This document shows, one piece after another, positions 9,189 through 20,631 of a stretch of DNA of 64,000 bases. Within the stretch, counting starts at the first letter, position 1, and every line of letters starts with the position of its first letter. Below the pieces are notes generated by a model. It worked only from the letters and a program-made list of their open reading frames with translations. It searched no databases and had not been told where the DNA came from. The position numbers were made by a program, and so were the translations under genes. This DNA comes from Sorangium cellulosum So ce56 (GTDB taxonomy: Bacteria > Myxococcota_A > Polyangia > Polyangiales > Polyangiaceae). The stretch lies in the NCBI RefSeq assembly GCF_000067165.1, contig NC_010162.1, positions 9,059,001-9,123,000 of the forward strand. The letters are read 5' to 3'.

Positions 9189-9770
9189 GTGTGGGTACGC
9201 CGCGCAGCCATTCGCCCCGTCCCCTCGTACGCTCAGGTGCCGGCGCGCGTCCTGTCCGAGATCGAGGATCAGCTCGCCGAGGATGACGACGACTCGCGCA
9301 AGCAGCTCGACGACGCGTTCACGCGCTTCGAGCAGACGCAGCCTGCGCTCGCGGACCGGATCTCCTCGGTGCTGTCCGGCCCGCTCGACGAGACGGCGCT
9401 CGCCCTCGGCTATTTCCTGACGCTGGCGATCTGGCTCGCCTTCGACGAGCTGTTCGGTCAGGACCTCGACGAGGTCACCGAGACGGCGCTCACGGGCGTC
9501 GAGGAGTCGCTGAACCTGGACGAGCAGATCCGCCTCCACGATCCTGCCGAGGCGGTCGACTCGGACGACGTCATCGCGATGGAGCAGCCCGACGTCCTCG
9601 CCTTCGTGCAGGAGCACCTCGACGCGGCGCTCGAGGCGAACGCGCACGAGGTCGACGTCGACGACGTCCACGCGATCTACCGGGTGGTGCTGATCGAGGT
9701 CCTGGCGCTGAGCTACGCCGTCCGCCCGCCCTCGAACTGGGTAGCGCTGACGACCGAGTTCACCGCATAA
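9189..9770 (+). CDS. Hypothetical acidic protein
   Basis: A 193-residue protein that I do not recognise. It is acidic, with a run of Asp around residue 32 and an Asp-rich stretch around residue 155. It is mostly helical, with a hydrophobic segment ALGYFLTLAIWLAFDELF near residues 75-90 that is too charged at its edges to be a confident membrane span. The GTG start has a modest AGG upstream. It sits between the Bat operon and a convergent ExbD-like gene with only 30 bases on each side, so it may be transcribed by read-through from the Bat operon. GC-rich third positions support it as a real gene. Confidence 0.7.
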   Translation: MWVRRAAIRPVPSYAQVPARVLSEIEDQLAEDDDDSRKQLDDAFTRFEQTQPALADRISSVLSGPLDETALALGYFLTLAIWLAFDELFGQDLDEVTETALTGVEESLNLDEQIRLHDPAEAVDSDDVIAMEQPDVLAFVQEHLDAALEANAHEVDVDDVHAIYRVVLIEVLALSYAVRPPSNWVALTTEFTA

Positions 9771-9800
9771 CGCGTTTCCCCCGTCTCGCGACCACCGCCC

Positions 9801-10364
9801 TCAACGTGCGGAGAAGGTGGCCAGGAAGGCTGGCATCTCGGCGCTGCGGCCGTCCTCGAGGAGGACGGTTCGGCGCGGGGCATTGATCGCGTCGAGCACG
9901 GCGACGAGCTCACGGAACGGCGTCTTGTTGTCGCTGTGGAGCACGGCTTGATCGGCGCGGCGGTCGCTCGGGGCGCGGTGCTCGCCGCTCCGCTCCCACT
10001 CGCGCCGGATGGCCTCGCCGAGCTCTCTGTAACGGATCGCGGTGGCTCCCGCCCCGCCGATCTCGACAGGACGTTTGGGGACGCTCACCTCGCTCAGGAC
10101 GGTCGCGCCCTGCTTCCACACGAGGTTGAACCGGTCCTCGCCGACATGGACGTGCATCGTCCTGAGAGGCTCTTTCTGGCACTCCTCCCCGCACCCCGCA
10201 GCGGCAGGCACATCCGCGCTGGTCTTGAGCCGCGAGCTCGTGACCCACACCGCCGTGATCAGCAGGAAGGCGATGGTCACCATCAGCAGATCGATGAACG
10301 GAATCATGTTGATCTCGCTGTTTCGCGCCCGCCTCTCGCCACCTCCCACGTCGACGCCCGCCAT
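9801..10364 (-). CDS. ExbD/TolR-family biopolymer transport protein, orphan
   Basis: A 187-residue protein starting at the ATG after a strong GAGGAGG ribosome site; the frame is open further upstream but that sequence looks non-coding. It has the ExbD/TolR layout: a short cytoplasmic N-terminus, one membrane helix with the conserved Asp (INMIPFIDLLMVTIAFLLIT, about residues 19-38), and a periplasmic domain. In the family this Asp carries protons in a motor with ExbB/TolQ, energising TonB, Tol or gliding machinery. No ExbB/TolQ partner lies nearby, so it must use one from elsewhere in the genome. A Cys pair (CGEEC) just after the helix could form a disulfide. It converges with the previous gene. 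Confidence 0.85.
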   Translation of the reverse strand: MAGVDVGGGERRARNSEINMIPFIDLLMVTIAFLLITAVWVTSSRLKTSADVPAAAGCGEECQKEPLRTMHVHVGEDRFNLVWKQGATVLSEVSVPKRPVEIGGAGATAIRYRELGEAIRREWERSGEHRAPSDRRADQAVLHSDNKTPFRELVAVLDAINAPRRTVLLEDGRSAEMPAFLATFSAR

Positions 10365-10875
10365 GGCTGCCTCCTCGTGTGCTCGTGTTGTCGCCGCGCA
10401 CTGGCCAGCTCCGCGGCCGCGCTGCGAGATAGGAGGACAGAGGGCGGCGCGCGCCGGATGTTCCTGGAAAGCACCAACGTCCGCTCCCCCCGCCACGGGT
10501 GAACCTCTCGCGCGCGTGGACCGCGCCGGCGATCCCGATGAGGGCAGAGCGCGACGAGCGATCCCTCGGGCGGCCCACGCTCCGTATCGTCCACTATTTC
10601 GGAGGCGCTTCGATCCGCCCAGCTCAAAAAAAGACGCAACGCGTTGTTATCGAGCAGCCTCATCCTCGGGCGCCCTGAACATGGAAAGGGCGGATGAGAA
10701 GCTCGATTTCTTCGGCGTAAGCGAAGATGCGGCAACCTCGCGCCGTGGACGAGAGGGCGTCGTGCCGTCCTCGGGTCAACGCAGCGTGCCGACCCTCGTG
10801 CGTCATGGCCGAGCTGTCTCTTGACAGACAATCCGTTATAACGGATGATGTACCTACGGGTTGGAGGTGAAGCGG
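10365..10875. other. Intergenic region between divergent exbD-like gene and XRE operon
   Basis: About 510 bases with no convincing gene. It includes the upstream region of the leftward ExbD-like gene. At its right end it carries the promoter and palindrome described separately for the rightward operon. The middle part has lower GC around 10625-10700. Confidence 0.6.
10821..10849 (+). promoter_or_regulatory. Sigma-70-type promoter with overlapping 16-bp palindromic operator
   Basis: A perfect -35 box TTGACA lies at 10821-10826. It is followed by a 17-base spacer and a GATGAT -10-like box at 10844-10849. A perfect 16-bp palindrome, ATCCGTTATAACGGAT (10831-10846), fills most of the spacer and enters the -10 region. 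A dimeric repressor bound there would block RNA polymerase. The second gene downstream encodes an HTH regulator, so autoregulation is the simplest reading, but this is inference. Confidence 0.65.
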
Positions 10876-11058
10876 ATGCGCCCCCAGAGTGCTCAAGTGA
10901 TCGACCTCGAGGAATACCGGCAGCAGCGGCGGGCGGCTCGGAACAAGCATGTTCCCGAGAGCAACAGGCCGATGTCATCGGAAAGCTCTTTGACCATGCC
11001 TGTCGTCCTCTGGTGGTTCCCGATCTGGACGTGGATGCCCATCTGGCAGGTGCGATGA
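10876..11058 (+). CDS. Small protein (60 aa) with Trp-rich C-terminus, coupled to XRE regulator
   Basis: A 60-residue ORF with a strong ribosome site (GGAGGTGAAGCGG then ATG) 27 bases after the predicted -10 box. The N-terminal half is charged (QVIDLEEYRQQRRAARN), a pattern seen in many small myxobacterial proteins. The last 17 residues (VLWWFPIWTWMPIWQVR) contain five Trp and could insert in or lie on a membrane. Third codon positions are almost all G or C in this frame and not in the overlapping frame, which argues it is translated. Its TGA overlaps the ATG of the regulator (ATGA), so ribosomes finishing here probably initiate the next gene. It could be a peptide partner or leader; function unknown. 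Confidence 0.6.
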   Translation: MRPQSAQVIDLEEYRQQRRAARNKHVPESNRPMSSESSLTMPVVLWWFPIWTWMPIWQVR

Positions 11059-11918
11059 AATCCGTCCGTCAGAACACGCCGCGGAGCTCGCCCGGGCTGG
11101 TCTCCGGCGATGGGCTCGGCGCGTCGTTGCCCGTGGAGGGCTATCAGAACGGCGTGCAAGCGTCCGCCGCATCGACGGGGCGCCCCCCTCCGCCGGCTGG
11201 ACCGCGCTCGCACCGCAGGCCGGAGAGCTTCGCTGGCCCCGCGAGCTCGTACTCCAGCCGCACCGACGGAACCAACGGAGAAGCGCCGCAGCGGGACGTG
11301 GACGAGGCGTCTGGAGACGCCTGGGCCTACGAGATGGCCCCGCAGGACGCCTCCTCGGCGCTCACTGGCATCGTCGGGGCCAACCTGCGTCGCCTCCGGA
11401 CCAAGCGTGGGCTCTCCCTCGAGCGGCTGGCAAAGGCGTCTGGCGTGAGCCGGGCGATGCTCAGCCAGATCGAGCTCGGCCAGAGCACGCCGACGATCAA
11501 CGTGCTCTGGAAGATCGCGCGGGCGCTCGGCGTGCCCTTCTCGGCGCTGATCAGCGACCAGTCGCTCGGCGGCACATCGCTCATCCTGGCCGCGCGCGCC
11601 AAGGTGTTGACGTCGCATGACGGCTCGTTCACGTCCCGCGCGCTGTTCCCGTTCGACGTGCCGAGGACCGTCGAATTCTACGAGATCACGCTCGCGCCCC
11701 TCGCCACCGAACACGCGGATCCTCACCCGCCGGGCACCGTGGAGAACCTCGTGGTGACCGCCGGGACGCTGGAGATGGTCGTCGGCGCCGAGCGCCATGT
11801 GCTCGCGACCGGCGACGCGATCATGTTCGACGCCGACGTGCCCCATCAGTACAGGAATCCGACCGATCAGCAGGTCATCCTGTACCTGGTGATGACGTAC
11901 ATCGAGAAGACGGGCTGA
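11055..11918 (+). CDS. XRE-family regulator with C-terminal cupin domain
   Basis: A 287-residue transcription factor. Residues 103-165 form a Cro/CI-type helix-turn-helix (LRRLRTKRGLSLERLAKASG, then SRAMLSQIELGQSTPTINVL). Residues about 205-283 form a cupin beta-barrel (HPPGTVENLVVTAGTLEMVVG and GDAIMFDADVPHQYRNP). XRE-cupin proteins usually regulate small-molecule metabolism, with the cupin sensing a ligand. The first 100 residues are Pro/Ser/Gly-rich and probably disordered. The chosen start overlaps the small upstream ORF and keeps GC-biased codons; an in-frame ATG at 11334 just before the HTH is an alternative. The palindrome upstream of the two-gene operon is a likely binding site. Confidence 0.88.
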   Translation: MKSVRQNTPRSSPGLVSGDGLGASLPVEGYQNGVQASAASTGRPPPPAGPRSHRRPESFAGPASSYSSRTDGTNGEAPQRDVDEASGDAWAYEMAPQDASSALTGIVGANLRRLRTKRGLSLERLAKASGVSRAMLSQIELGQSTPTINVLWKIARALGVPFSALISDQSLGGTSLILAARAKVLTSHDGSFTSRALFPFDVPRTVEFYEITLAPLATEHADPHPPGTVENLVVTAGTLEMVVGAERHVLATGDAIMFDADVPHQYRNPTDQQVILYLVMTYIEKTG

Positions 11919-12093
11919 TCGGGGCGCTCGACAGCCCGGATCACCGAGGCGCCAAGGACGCCGAGAGGAGAATCACGCCTTCCGGCGCTCCTCTTCTCGC
12001 TGACCGACGCCGGCCGAGCATCACGCCGGGGCGCCACGCGCCCGTCCGCGCTATCATCGCGCCGCCTCGTCCCGGGCAGCCTGGCCCCGCCGC

Positions 12094-13233
12094 ATGTCCC
12101 AGCCCCCTCCCGCGCCCGCGTTCGCCGAGATGACCGTCGGCGCGCACCGCCTCGCGCTCCTCAAGGACGGCGCGCAGACCTACCCGGCCATGCTCGAGGC
12201 CATCGCCCGCGCCCGGCGCACGATCTGCCTCGAGACGTACATCCTCCGGGTCGATCGGACCGGCCAGCGCTTCGCCGAGGCGCTCATGGAGCGGGCGGCG
12301 GCCGGCGTCGAGGTGAACGTCCTGTTCGACGCCTGGGGCTCCTCCGTCTCGTCGTCCTTCCTCGACGAGCTCCGCCGCGCCGGCGTCCGGCCCCACGCCT
12401 TCCGCCCCCTCGACCTCTCCGCCCCGCTCGGGAAGGTCGCCCGCCGCGACCACCGCAAGGCGCTCATCGTCGACGGTGCGATCGCCTTCACGGGCGGCCT
12501 CAACCTCTCCGACGACTACGCGGCTCCGGAGGATGGCGGCGCCGACTGGCGCGATACCCATCTCCGCATCGAGGGCCCCGCCGCCGCCGAGCTCCAGTAC
12601 TTCTTCTTGCGCACGTGGCAGCGCACGGGCGGCGCCCCCATCGACGACGAGCGCTACGGCTACGCCGAGCGCAGGCCCGACCCCGCCGTCCAGATCATCA
12701 GCAACGACCTCCCCCGCCGCAGGCACCGCCACGGCATCCGCGACGCCTACCGGCACGCCATCGAGCGCGCCCGGCGCAGGATCTTCATCACCAACGCGTA
12801 CTTCCTGCCGCCGCTCCGGATCATCCACGCGCTCTCCTCCGCGGCCCGCCGCGGCGTCGACGTCAGGATCATGGTCGCCGGCACCACCGACGTGCCCGCG
12901 GTCCTGCTCGCGTCGCGCGCGATCTACGGCCACCTCCTCGACGCCGGCGCCCGCATGTTCGAGTGGCGCGGCCGCGTCCTTCACGCCAAGACCGCGGTCA
13001 TCGACGGCCTCTGGTCCACCGTCGGCTCCACCAACCTCGACAGCCAGTCGCTCCGCATGAACCTCGAGGTGAACGCCGTCGTCTCGCACCGCGGGTTCGC
13101 GGGCGCGATGGAGCGGATGTTCGCCGACGACCTCGCCCACTGCCACGAGATCACCGCCGCGCGCTGGGCCGAGCGCCCCCTCTGGGAGCGGGCCGCCTCG
13201 TGGACGGCCTACCTCGCGCGCGACTGGCTCTGA
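12094..13233 (+). CDS. cls: Phospholipase D-type cardiolipin synthase
   Basis: A 379-residue protein with two phospholipase D HKD motifs: HRKALIVDGAIAFTGG at about residue 121 and HAKTAVIDGLWSTVGSTNLD near residue 297. Each contains H-x-K-x4-D. Two such motifs in one chain without a long N-terminal membrane anchor is the architecture of ClsB-like cardiolipin synthases, which join two phosphatidylglycerols (or PG and PE) at the inner membrane. The ending WTAYLARDWL is typical of this family. It stands alone, with 175 bases upstream containing no clear promoter. A transphosphatidylase of other specificity cannot be excluded. Confidence 0.9.
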   Translation: MSQPPPAPAFAEMTVGAHRLALLKDGAQTYPAMLEAIARARRTICLETYILRVDRTGQRFAEALMERAAAGVEVNVLFDAWGSSVSSSFLDELRRAGVRPHAFRPLDLSAPLGKVARRDHRKALIVDGAIAFTGGLNLSDDYAAPEDGGADWRDTHLRIEGPAAAELQYFFLRTWQRTGGAPIDDERYGYAERRPDPAVQIISNDLPRRRHRHGIRDAYRHAIERARRRIFITNAYFLPPLRIIHALSSAARRGVDVRIMVAGTTDVPAVLLASRAIYGHLLDAGARMFEWRGRVLHAKTAVIDGLWSTVGSTNLDSQSLRMNLEVNAVVSHRGFAGAMERMFADDLAHCHEITAARWAERPLWERAASWTAYLARDWL

Positions 13234-13280
13234 TCCCCACGCGGTCCGCCGCGCTCGACGGGGGGTGCTACCGTTCCGGC

Positions 13281-14120
13281 ATGTCCGACTTCCGCCGCTT
13301 CCGCGGCACCGAACGCTACCTCACGAGCGAGGCGCTCGAGGCCGCCGTCAACTGCGCGCTGGTCCTGGAGCGGCCGCTCCTCGTCAAGGGAGAGCCCGGC
13401 ACCGGCAAGACGCTGCTCGCCGAGGCCATCGCGCGGAGCCTGTCGGCCGAGCTCATCACCTGGCACGTCAAGAGCACCACGCGGGCCCAGGACGGGCTCT
13501 ACGTCTACGACACCGTGCAGCGGCTCTACGACGCGCGCTTCGGCGACGGCGACGTCCGCGACATCCGCCGGTACATCAAGCTCGGCCCGCTCGGTAAGGC
13601 GTTCAACGCCTCGGCGCGCGCCGTGCTCCTCATCGACGAGGTCGACAAGGCGGACCTCGAGTTCCCGAACGATCTCCTCCACGAGCTCGATCGGATGCGC
13701 TTCCGCATCGCCGAGACCGGCGACGAGATCGCCGCGCGCGAGCGGCCCGTCGTCATCATCACCAGCAACAACGAGAAGGAGCTGCCGGACGCGTTCCTGC
13801 GCCGCTGCGTCTTCCACTTCATCGATTTCCCGGAGCCCGAGCTCATGCGGGAGATCATCCGCGTCCACCACCCCGATCTCGATCGGGCGCTCGCCGACCA
13901 GGCGATGCAGGTCTTCTACGAGATCCGGAAGAACACCCGGATCCGGAAGCGCCCCTCGACGAGCGAGCTCATCGACTGGATCGCCGTCCTGCGGAGGGCG
14001 GGCGTGGGCGAGGTGAAGCTCGACAAGGCGCTGCCGTTCCTCGGCGCGCTGCTCAAGAAGGAGCAGGACGTGGTCGCGCTGGCCGATCAGCTGGCGGGCG
14101 GCAGGCGGTTCCGGTCGTAG
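13281..14120 (+). CDS. MoxR-like AAA+ ATPase paired with CoxE-like VWA protein
   Basis: A 279-residue AAA+ ATPase. Walker A is GEPGTGKT (about residue 42) and Walker B is LLIDEVDKAD. Sensor 1 is ITSNNEKELPDAFLRRC, with an arginine finger candidate in that segment. The frame stays open upstream, but ATG 13281 begins the conserved SDFRRFRGTERYLTSEALEAA. This MoxR subclass is encoded next to CoxE-like VWA proteins, as here with the next gene two bases after its stop. The pair probably remodels a metal- or protein-containing target in the cytoplasm; the target is not evident from neighbours. Confidence 0.9.
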   Translation: MSDFRRFRGTERYLTSEALEAAVNCALVLERPLLVKGEPGTGKTLLAEAIARSLSAELITWHVKSTTRAQDGLYVYDTVQRLYDARFGDGDVRDIRRYIKLGPLGKAFNASARAVLLIDEVDKADLEFPNDLLHELDRMRFRIAETGDEIAARERPVVIITSNNEKELPDAFLRRCVFHFIDFPEPELMREIIRVHHPDLDRALADQAMQVFYEIRKNTRIRKRPSTSELIDWIAVLRRAGVGEVKLDKALPFLGALLKKEQDVVALADQLAGGRRFRS

Positions 14121-14122
14121 CG

Positions 14123-15325
14123 ATGTTCGTCGCGTTCCTCTACGAGCTCCGGGCCCGCAAGGTCCCGGTCGGCGCCCAGGAGGCCGTCGGCCTCGCGCGC
14201 GCGCTCGCCGCGGGCCTCCACGAGAGCTCGCTCGAGGGCTTCTACCACGTCGCGCGGGCGATGCTGGTCCACTCGGAGGCGCACCTCGACGACTTCGATC
14301 TGGCGTTCGCCCAGCACTTCCGCGGCGTGCACGTGGAGGCCAAGGCGGTGACGGAAGAGCTCCTCTCGTGGCTCCGGGATCCCATCAAGATGCGCGCCCT
14401 CTCGGACGAGGAGAGGGCGATGATCGAGGAGCTCGATCTGGAGGAGGTGCTCCGGCGGTTCGAGGAGCGCCTCCGCGAGCAGCGCGAGCGCCACGACGGG
14501 GGGAACCGGTGGATCGGGACAGGCGGCACCTCACCGTTCGGCCGCGGCGGCTTCCATCCGAGCGGCATCCAGGTCGGCGGCCCCGCGGGCGGGCGCAGCG
14601 GCGCCGTGCAGAACGCCGACGCCCGCCGCTACCGCCCCTACCGCAGCGATGTCACGCTCGACGTGCGCCAGATCGAGGTGGCGCTGCGCAAGCTGCGCGC
14701 CTTCGCGCGCGAGGGCGGCGATCGCGAGCTCGACATCGAGGCGACGATCGACGCGACGGCCAGGAACGCGGGCGAGATCGAGATCGTCACGAGGCCCCCG
14801 CGCCGGCCGAACACGCGCGTGATCCTGATGATGGACGTGGGCGGCTCGATGGATCCCAGCGCCGCGCTCGTGTCGCAGCTCTTCAGCGCGGCGAAGCGCG
14901 CGACGCACTGGAAGGAGCTGAGGAGCTACTACTTCCACAACTGCGTCTACGAGAGGGTCTTCAGGACCGAGGGGCTCCTCGACCCGGTCCCGGTGCGCGA
15001 GCTCCTCCGCGAGTGCGGCAAGCACCACAAGCTCGTGATGGTCGGAGACGCCTCGATGGCGCCCTACGAGCTGCTCGGCTCGTCGGGCTCCGGCGGCGGC
15101 GCGGGCTCCTCGTTCGACCCCGACGCGCGGCTGCCCGGCGTCGCCTGGCTGATGATGCTGCGCGACCATTTCGACCGCGCCGTGTGGCTGAACCCGGACG
15201 GGATCGGCCCCTACCCCCACCCGACCGTCGACGCGATCAAGAGCATCTTCCCGATGTTCGCGCTGACGCTGGAGGGCCTGGGAGAGGCCATCGCCGAGCT
15301 CGTCCGCGGCCGCGGCCGCGCCTGA
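14123..15325 (+). CDS. VWA domain protein of the CoxE type
   Basis: A 400-residue partner of the preceding MoxR ATPase. The N-terminal half starts MFVAFLYELRARKVPVGAQE and has a Gly-rich loop in the middle (about residues 130-160). The VWA domain begins near residue 230. Its MIDAS sequence is DVGGS rather than the canonical DxSxS, so the first Ser ligand position is Gly. As I recall the family, this variant recurs in CoxE-like proteins, so it is not necessarily a defect. No signal peptide is seen, so the pair should act in the cytoplasm. Confidence 0.88.
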   Translation: MFVAFLYELRARKVPVGAQEAVGLARALAAGLHESSLEGFYHVARAMLVHSEAHLDDFDLAFAQHFRGVHVEAKAVTEELLSWLRDPIKMRALSDEERAMIEELDLEEVLRRFEERLREQRERHDGGNRWIGTGGTSPFGRGGFHPSGIQVGGPAGGRSGAVQNADARRYRPYRSDVTLDVRQIEVALRKLRAFAREGGDRELDIEATIDATARNAGEIEIVTRPPRRPNTRVILMMDVGGSMDPSAALVSQLFSAAKRATHWKELRSYYFHNCVYERVFRTEGLLDPVPVRELLRECGKHHKLVMVGDASMAPYELLGSSGSGGGAGSSFDPDARLPGVAWLMMLRDHFDRAVWLNPDGIGPYPHPTVDAIKSIFPMFALTLEGLGEAIAELVRGRGRA

Positions 15326-15348
15326 TCCGCGCGGCGCGCGGGCCCAGG

Positions 15349-16212
15349 TCAACGGCCCGCGCGGCCGAACACCTCCGCCGTGGCCGACGCGACGAGGGCG
15401 CGGTCGAGCCAGAGGTCGAGCTCGCGCTCGCTCCTGCACGACGAGATCTTCGCGGCGGCCGCCTTCGTGAGCCGCAATCCTCGCCGAGCGAGGACACGCC
15501 TCAGCGCGTCGCGCTTGCCCTCGAGGATCCCCTCCTCGCGCCCCGCTTCGCGGCCTTCCTCGCGCCCCTCTTCGCGGCCTTCCTCGCGCCCCTGCTCGCG
15601 GCCTTCCTCGCGCCCTGCATCGAGCACGGCGTCGAGATCCTCGTATCCGCGCCGCTGGAGGAGGTTGGTCAGCGTGCTCTTCTCCGCCTCGCTTCGGTCG
15701 TAGAGCGCCTCGACCCGGACCGCGTTCTTCAGGATGCCCGGCGCGCTCAGCAGCTCCCCGGGGAGCGCGACGCGCACCTTCCGGCGGGGCTCGTGCACCT
15801 CGACCCGCCGTGGACCGGTGAGGCGCACGACCCACAAGAGCTTCGTACCGGCCTCGAGCAGGTCGGCGATCTTCTCCTTCAGCGCCTCCTCGTCCTGCCC
15901 CACGTCGGCGTACTCGATCGCGAGCTCCGGCACGCCCTTCACCCAGCCCGGCCTGTCGGGCACGTTCCCCACCGCGACGTCCGGCGCCCGGAGGGTGCCC
16001 GGATCCGGGGAGTACCCCGTGTCCACGCCCACCTCCTTGACCGCCGGGTCCCACCCCACGACCGAGCTGCCCAGGTGGTTCGGCCCCGAGGCACGCCCCC
16101 CCGTGGGGGCGCAGTAGACGGGGTGGCCGTTCGACAGCTCGTACGGATCCCCCGCGCGAAGGTGCTCCGCGCGGAAAGGGCCGCGCTCCGCCGTCCGGCG
16201 CTTCACCTGCAT
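15349..16212 (-). CDS. Uma2-family (DUF820) PD-(D/E)XK nuclease-like protein with GREE repeats
   Basis: A 287-residue protein. Residues about 90-145 carry the Uma2 core: PDVAVG, then PELAIEYADVGQDEEALKEKIADLLEAG, then LLWVV, matching the Asp and Glu positions of the PD-(D/E)XK fold. A run of GREEGREQGREEGREEGREE at about residues 205-230 follows. Such charged repeats are frequent in this family and in Rpn-type transposase-like nucleases. Uma2 proteins are abundant in myxobacteria and cyanobacteria and their role is unknown. The gene is convergent with the VWA gene and stands alone. Nuclease activity is inferred only from the fold. Confidence 0.8.
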   Translation of the reverse strand: MQVKRRTAERGPFRAEHLRAGDPYELSNGHPVYCAPTGGRASGPNHLGSSVVGWDPAVKEVGVDTGYSPDPGTLRAPDVAVGNVPDRPGWVKGVPELAIEYADVGQDEEALKEKIADLLEAGTKLLWVVRLTGPRRVEVHEPRRKVRVALPGELLSAPGILKNAVRVEALYDRSEAEKSTLTNLLQRRGYEDLDAVLDAGREEGREQGREEGREEGREEGREAGREEGILEGKRDALRRVLARRGLRLTKAAAAKISSCRSERELDLWLDRALVASATAEVFGRAGR

Positions 16213-16270
16213 GAGGGGACGATAGCACGCCGGGGATGCGCCCCGGGGAGCTCGCCACGCTCCGCGCCCG

Positions 16271-16960
16271 TCACGCGTTCGGCAACCACATGCGGAACGC
16301 CGCGCCCCCGCACCGGCCCGCCGTCGCGGTGATCTCGCCGCCGTGCGCCTCGACGATGACCCGGCTCAGCGCGAGGCCGAGGCCGGTCCCCTTCACCTTG
16401 GCGGTCACGAGCGGCTCGAAGAGGTGGTCGGCCACGCACGGAGGAACGCCAGGGCCGTTGTCCTCGATCTCGAGGTGCGTGCGCTCGTCGCCCCTCCACG
16501 CCCGCGTGACGATCACACCGCCGGACCCCTCGTCGAACGCCTCGATCGCGTTGAGGTAGAGGTTCGAGAAGACGCGCTCGAGCAGGATCGGGTCGCACAG
16601 GAGCGTGAGGTCGGCCGGCGCGACGGCGACCTCGAACCGGACCGCCGTGGGCAGCACCAGCGCGTGCCGCGCGCCCTCGATGAGCCGGCCGAGGTGCGCC
16701 GGCTCGCGCCGCAGCGGCTCGCCGCGCGCCAGCCCGAGGACGCTGCCGATGACCTCGTGCGCCTTGCGGATCTCGCACGTCACCCGGTCGAGGTGGCGCA
16801 GCAGGCGAGGCCGATCGTCGAGGTCGCGCTGCGCCAGGTAGAGCGACGACTCCGCGACCGCGAGGGCGTTGCGCAGCTCGTGGGCGACGCTCGCGCCGAC
16901 CGCCCCCGCCGCGGCCAGGCGCGCCGCGCAGCACGCCGTCTCGTGAGCGTCCTTTTCCAT
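16271..16960 (-). CDS. Sensor-less histidine kinase
   Basis: A 229-residue protein containing only the transmitter part of a histidine kinase. It has the H-box VAHELRNALA (phosphoacceptor His27), N-box LYLNAIEAF, G1 box DNGPGV, F-box LFEP and G2 box GTGLGLAL. There is no sensory domain, membrane segment or adjacent response regulator, so it is an orphan soluble kinase that must receive its signal from another protein. Orphan two-component genes are common in myxobacteria. The start is set by the first Met of a short Ala-rich helix before the H-box; the region upstream is AT-richer and promoter-like. Confidence 0.88.
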   Translation of the reverse strand: MEKDAHETACCAARLAAAGAVGASVAHELRNALAVAESSLYLAQRDLDDRPRLLRHLDRVTCEIRKAHEVIGSVLGLARGEPLRREPAHLGRLIEGARHALVLPTAVRFEVAVAPADLTLLCDPILLERVFSNLYLNAIEAFDEGSGGVIVTRAWRGDERTHLEIEDNGPGVPPCVADHLFEPLVTAKVKGTGLGLALSRVIVEAHGGEITATAGRCGGAAFRMWLPNA

Positions 16961-17070
16961 AAAGCAAAGCGCAGCGTAGCCGATCCCCGAGCGATCGCCC
17001 GCGCGCGCTCCGCGCTCCGCGCCCCGCCGCCGCCGGGAGGATCTTTACGACACGACCGTCCCGGGCTGGC

Positions 17071-20085
<3,015 letters not shown>

Positions 20086-20210
20086 GGCGCTTCGGCGCGT
20101 AGCATGGCCGGCCGGCGCCGGCACCCGCGGCTCGCTCGAGCCAGCTCGAGCCGCCGTCCGGGGCCGCAGGCCGGAGCGGCGCGGCGGTCCGCTTGGGCTA
20201 TGCTCACGAC

Positions 20211-20552
20211 GTGCGCGAGCGTGATGCCCATCATGTGGAGATCGACCGGGCGCGGCACGTCGAGTACCGGGACCCCAGCGAGTTCGACCGGATCGCCTTC
20301 GCCATGCGCACGCTGGACCGCCTCCGGCCGAAGCGGATGACGGTGGCCGTCTACCCCGCGATCGCCGCGATGCGCGTCGAGCGCGGGAGCAACCTGCAGC
20401 GCGGCGAGGGCGGCTCCTGGGCGATCGTCGGCATCCCGCCGCACGCGAGCCGCGAGCACATCGCCTACGCCCTCGCCGAGCTCGCCGGCGTCGAGTCGGT
20501 GCCCTACGCCGTACAGAGTCTCCTCGCCGCCGACAGGAACACCGACGCCTAG
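20211..20552 (+). CDS. Small hypothetical protein
   Basis: A 113-residue protein that I cannot name. It is a compact alpha/beta sequence with the central segment KRMTVAVYPAIAAMRVERGS and a second segment GSWAIVGIPPHASREHIAYALAELAG, without membrane spans or a signal peptide. The start is uncertain: GTG at 20211 is preferred over a TTG 18 bases upstream because the latter has no ribosome site. It is divergent from the radical SAM gene, sharing a 125-base upstream region, and precedes the YihY gene by 79 bases. Confidence 0.65.
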   Translation: MRERDAHHVEIDRARHVEYRDPSEFDRIAFAMRTLDRLRPKRMTVAVYPAIAAMRVERGSNLQRGEGGSWAIVGIPPHASREHIAYALAELAGVESVPYAVQSLLAADRNTDA

Positions 20553-20631
20553 GCGCGAGCCGTAGCGCCGGAGCGCCGCTGCGCGGACATCGCCGCTGTC
20601 CCGAGGTGCGCCGCGCGCGGCGGCGGGGCGG

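Noticed and set aside
11919..11950. Terminator after the XRE-cupin gene (TGATCGGG...CCCGGATCA)
   Set aside because: The stem has a bulge and there is no T tract, so it is too weak to call.
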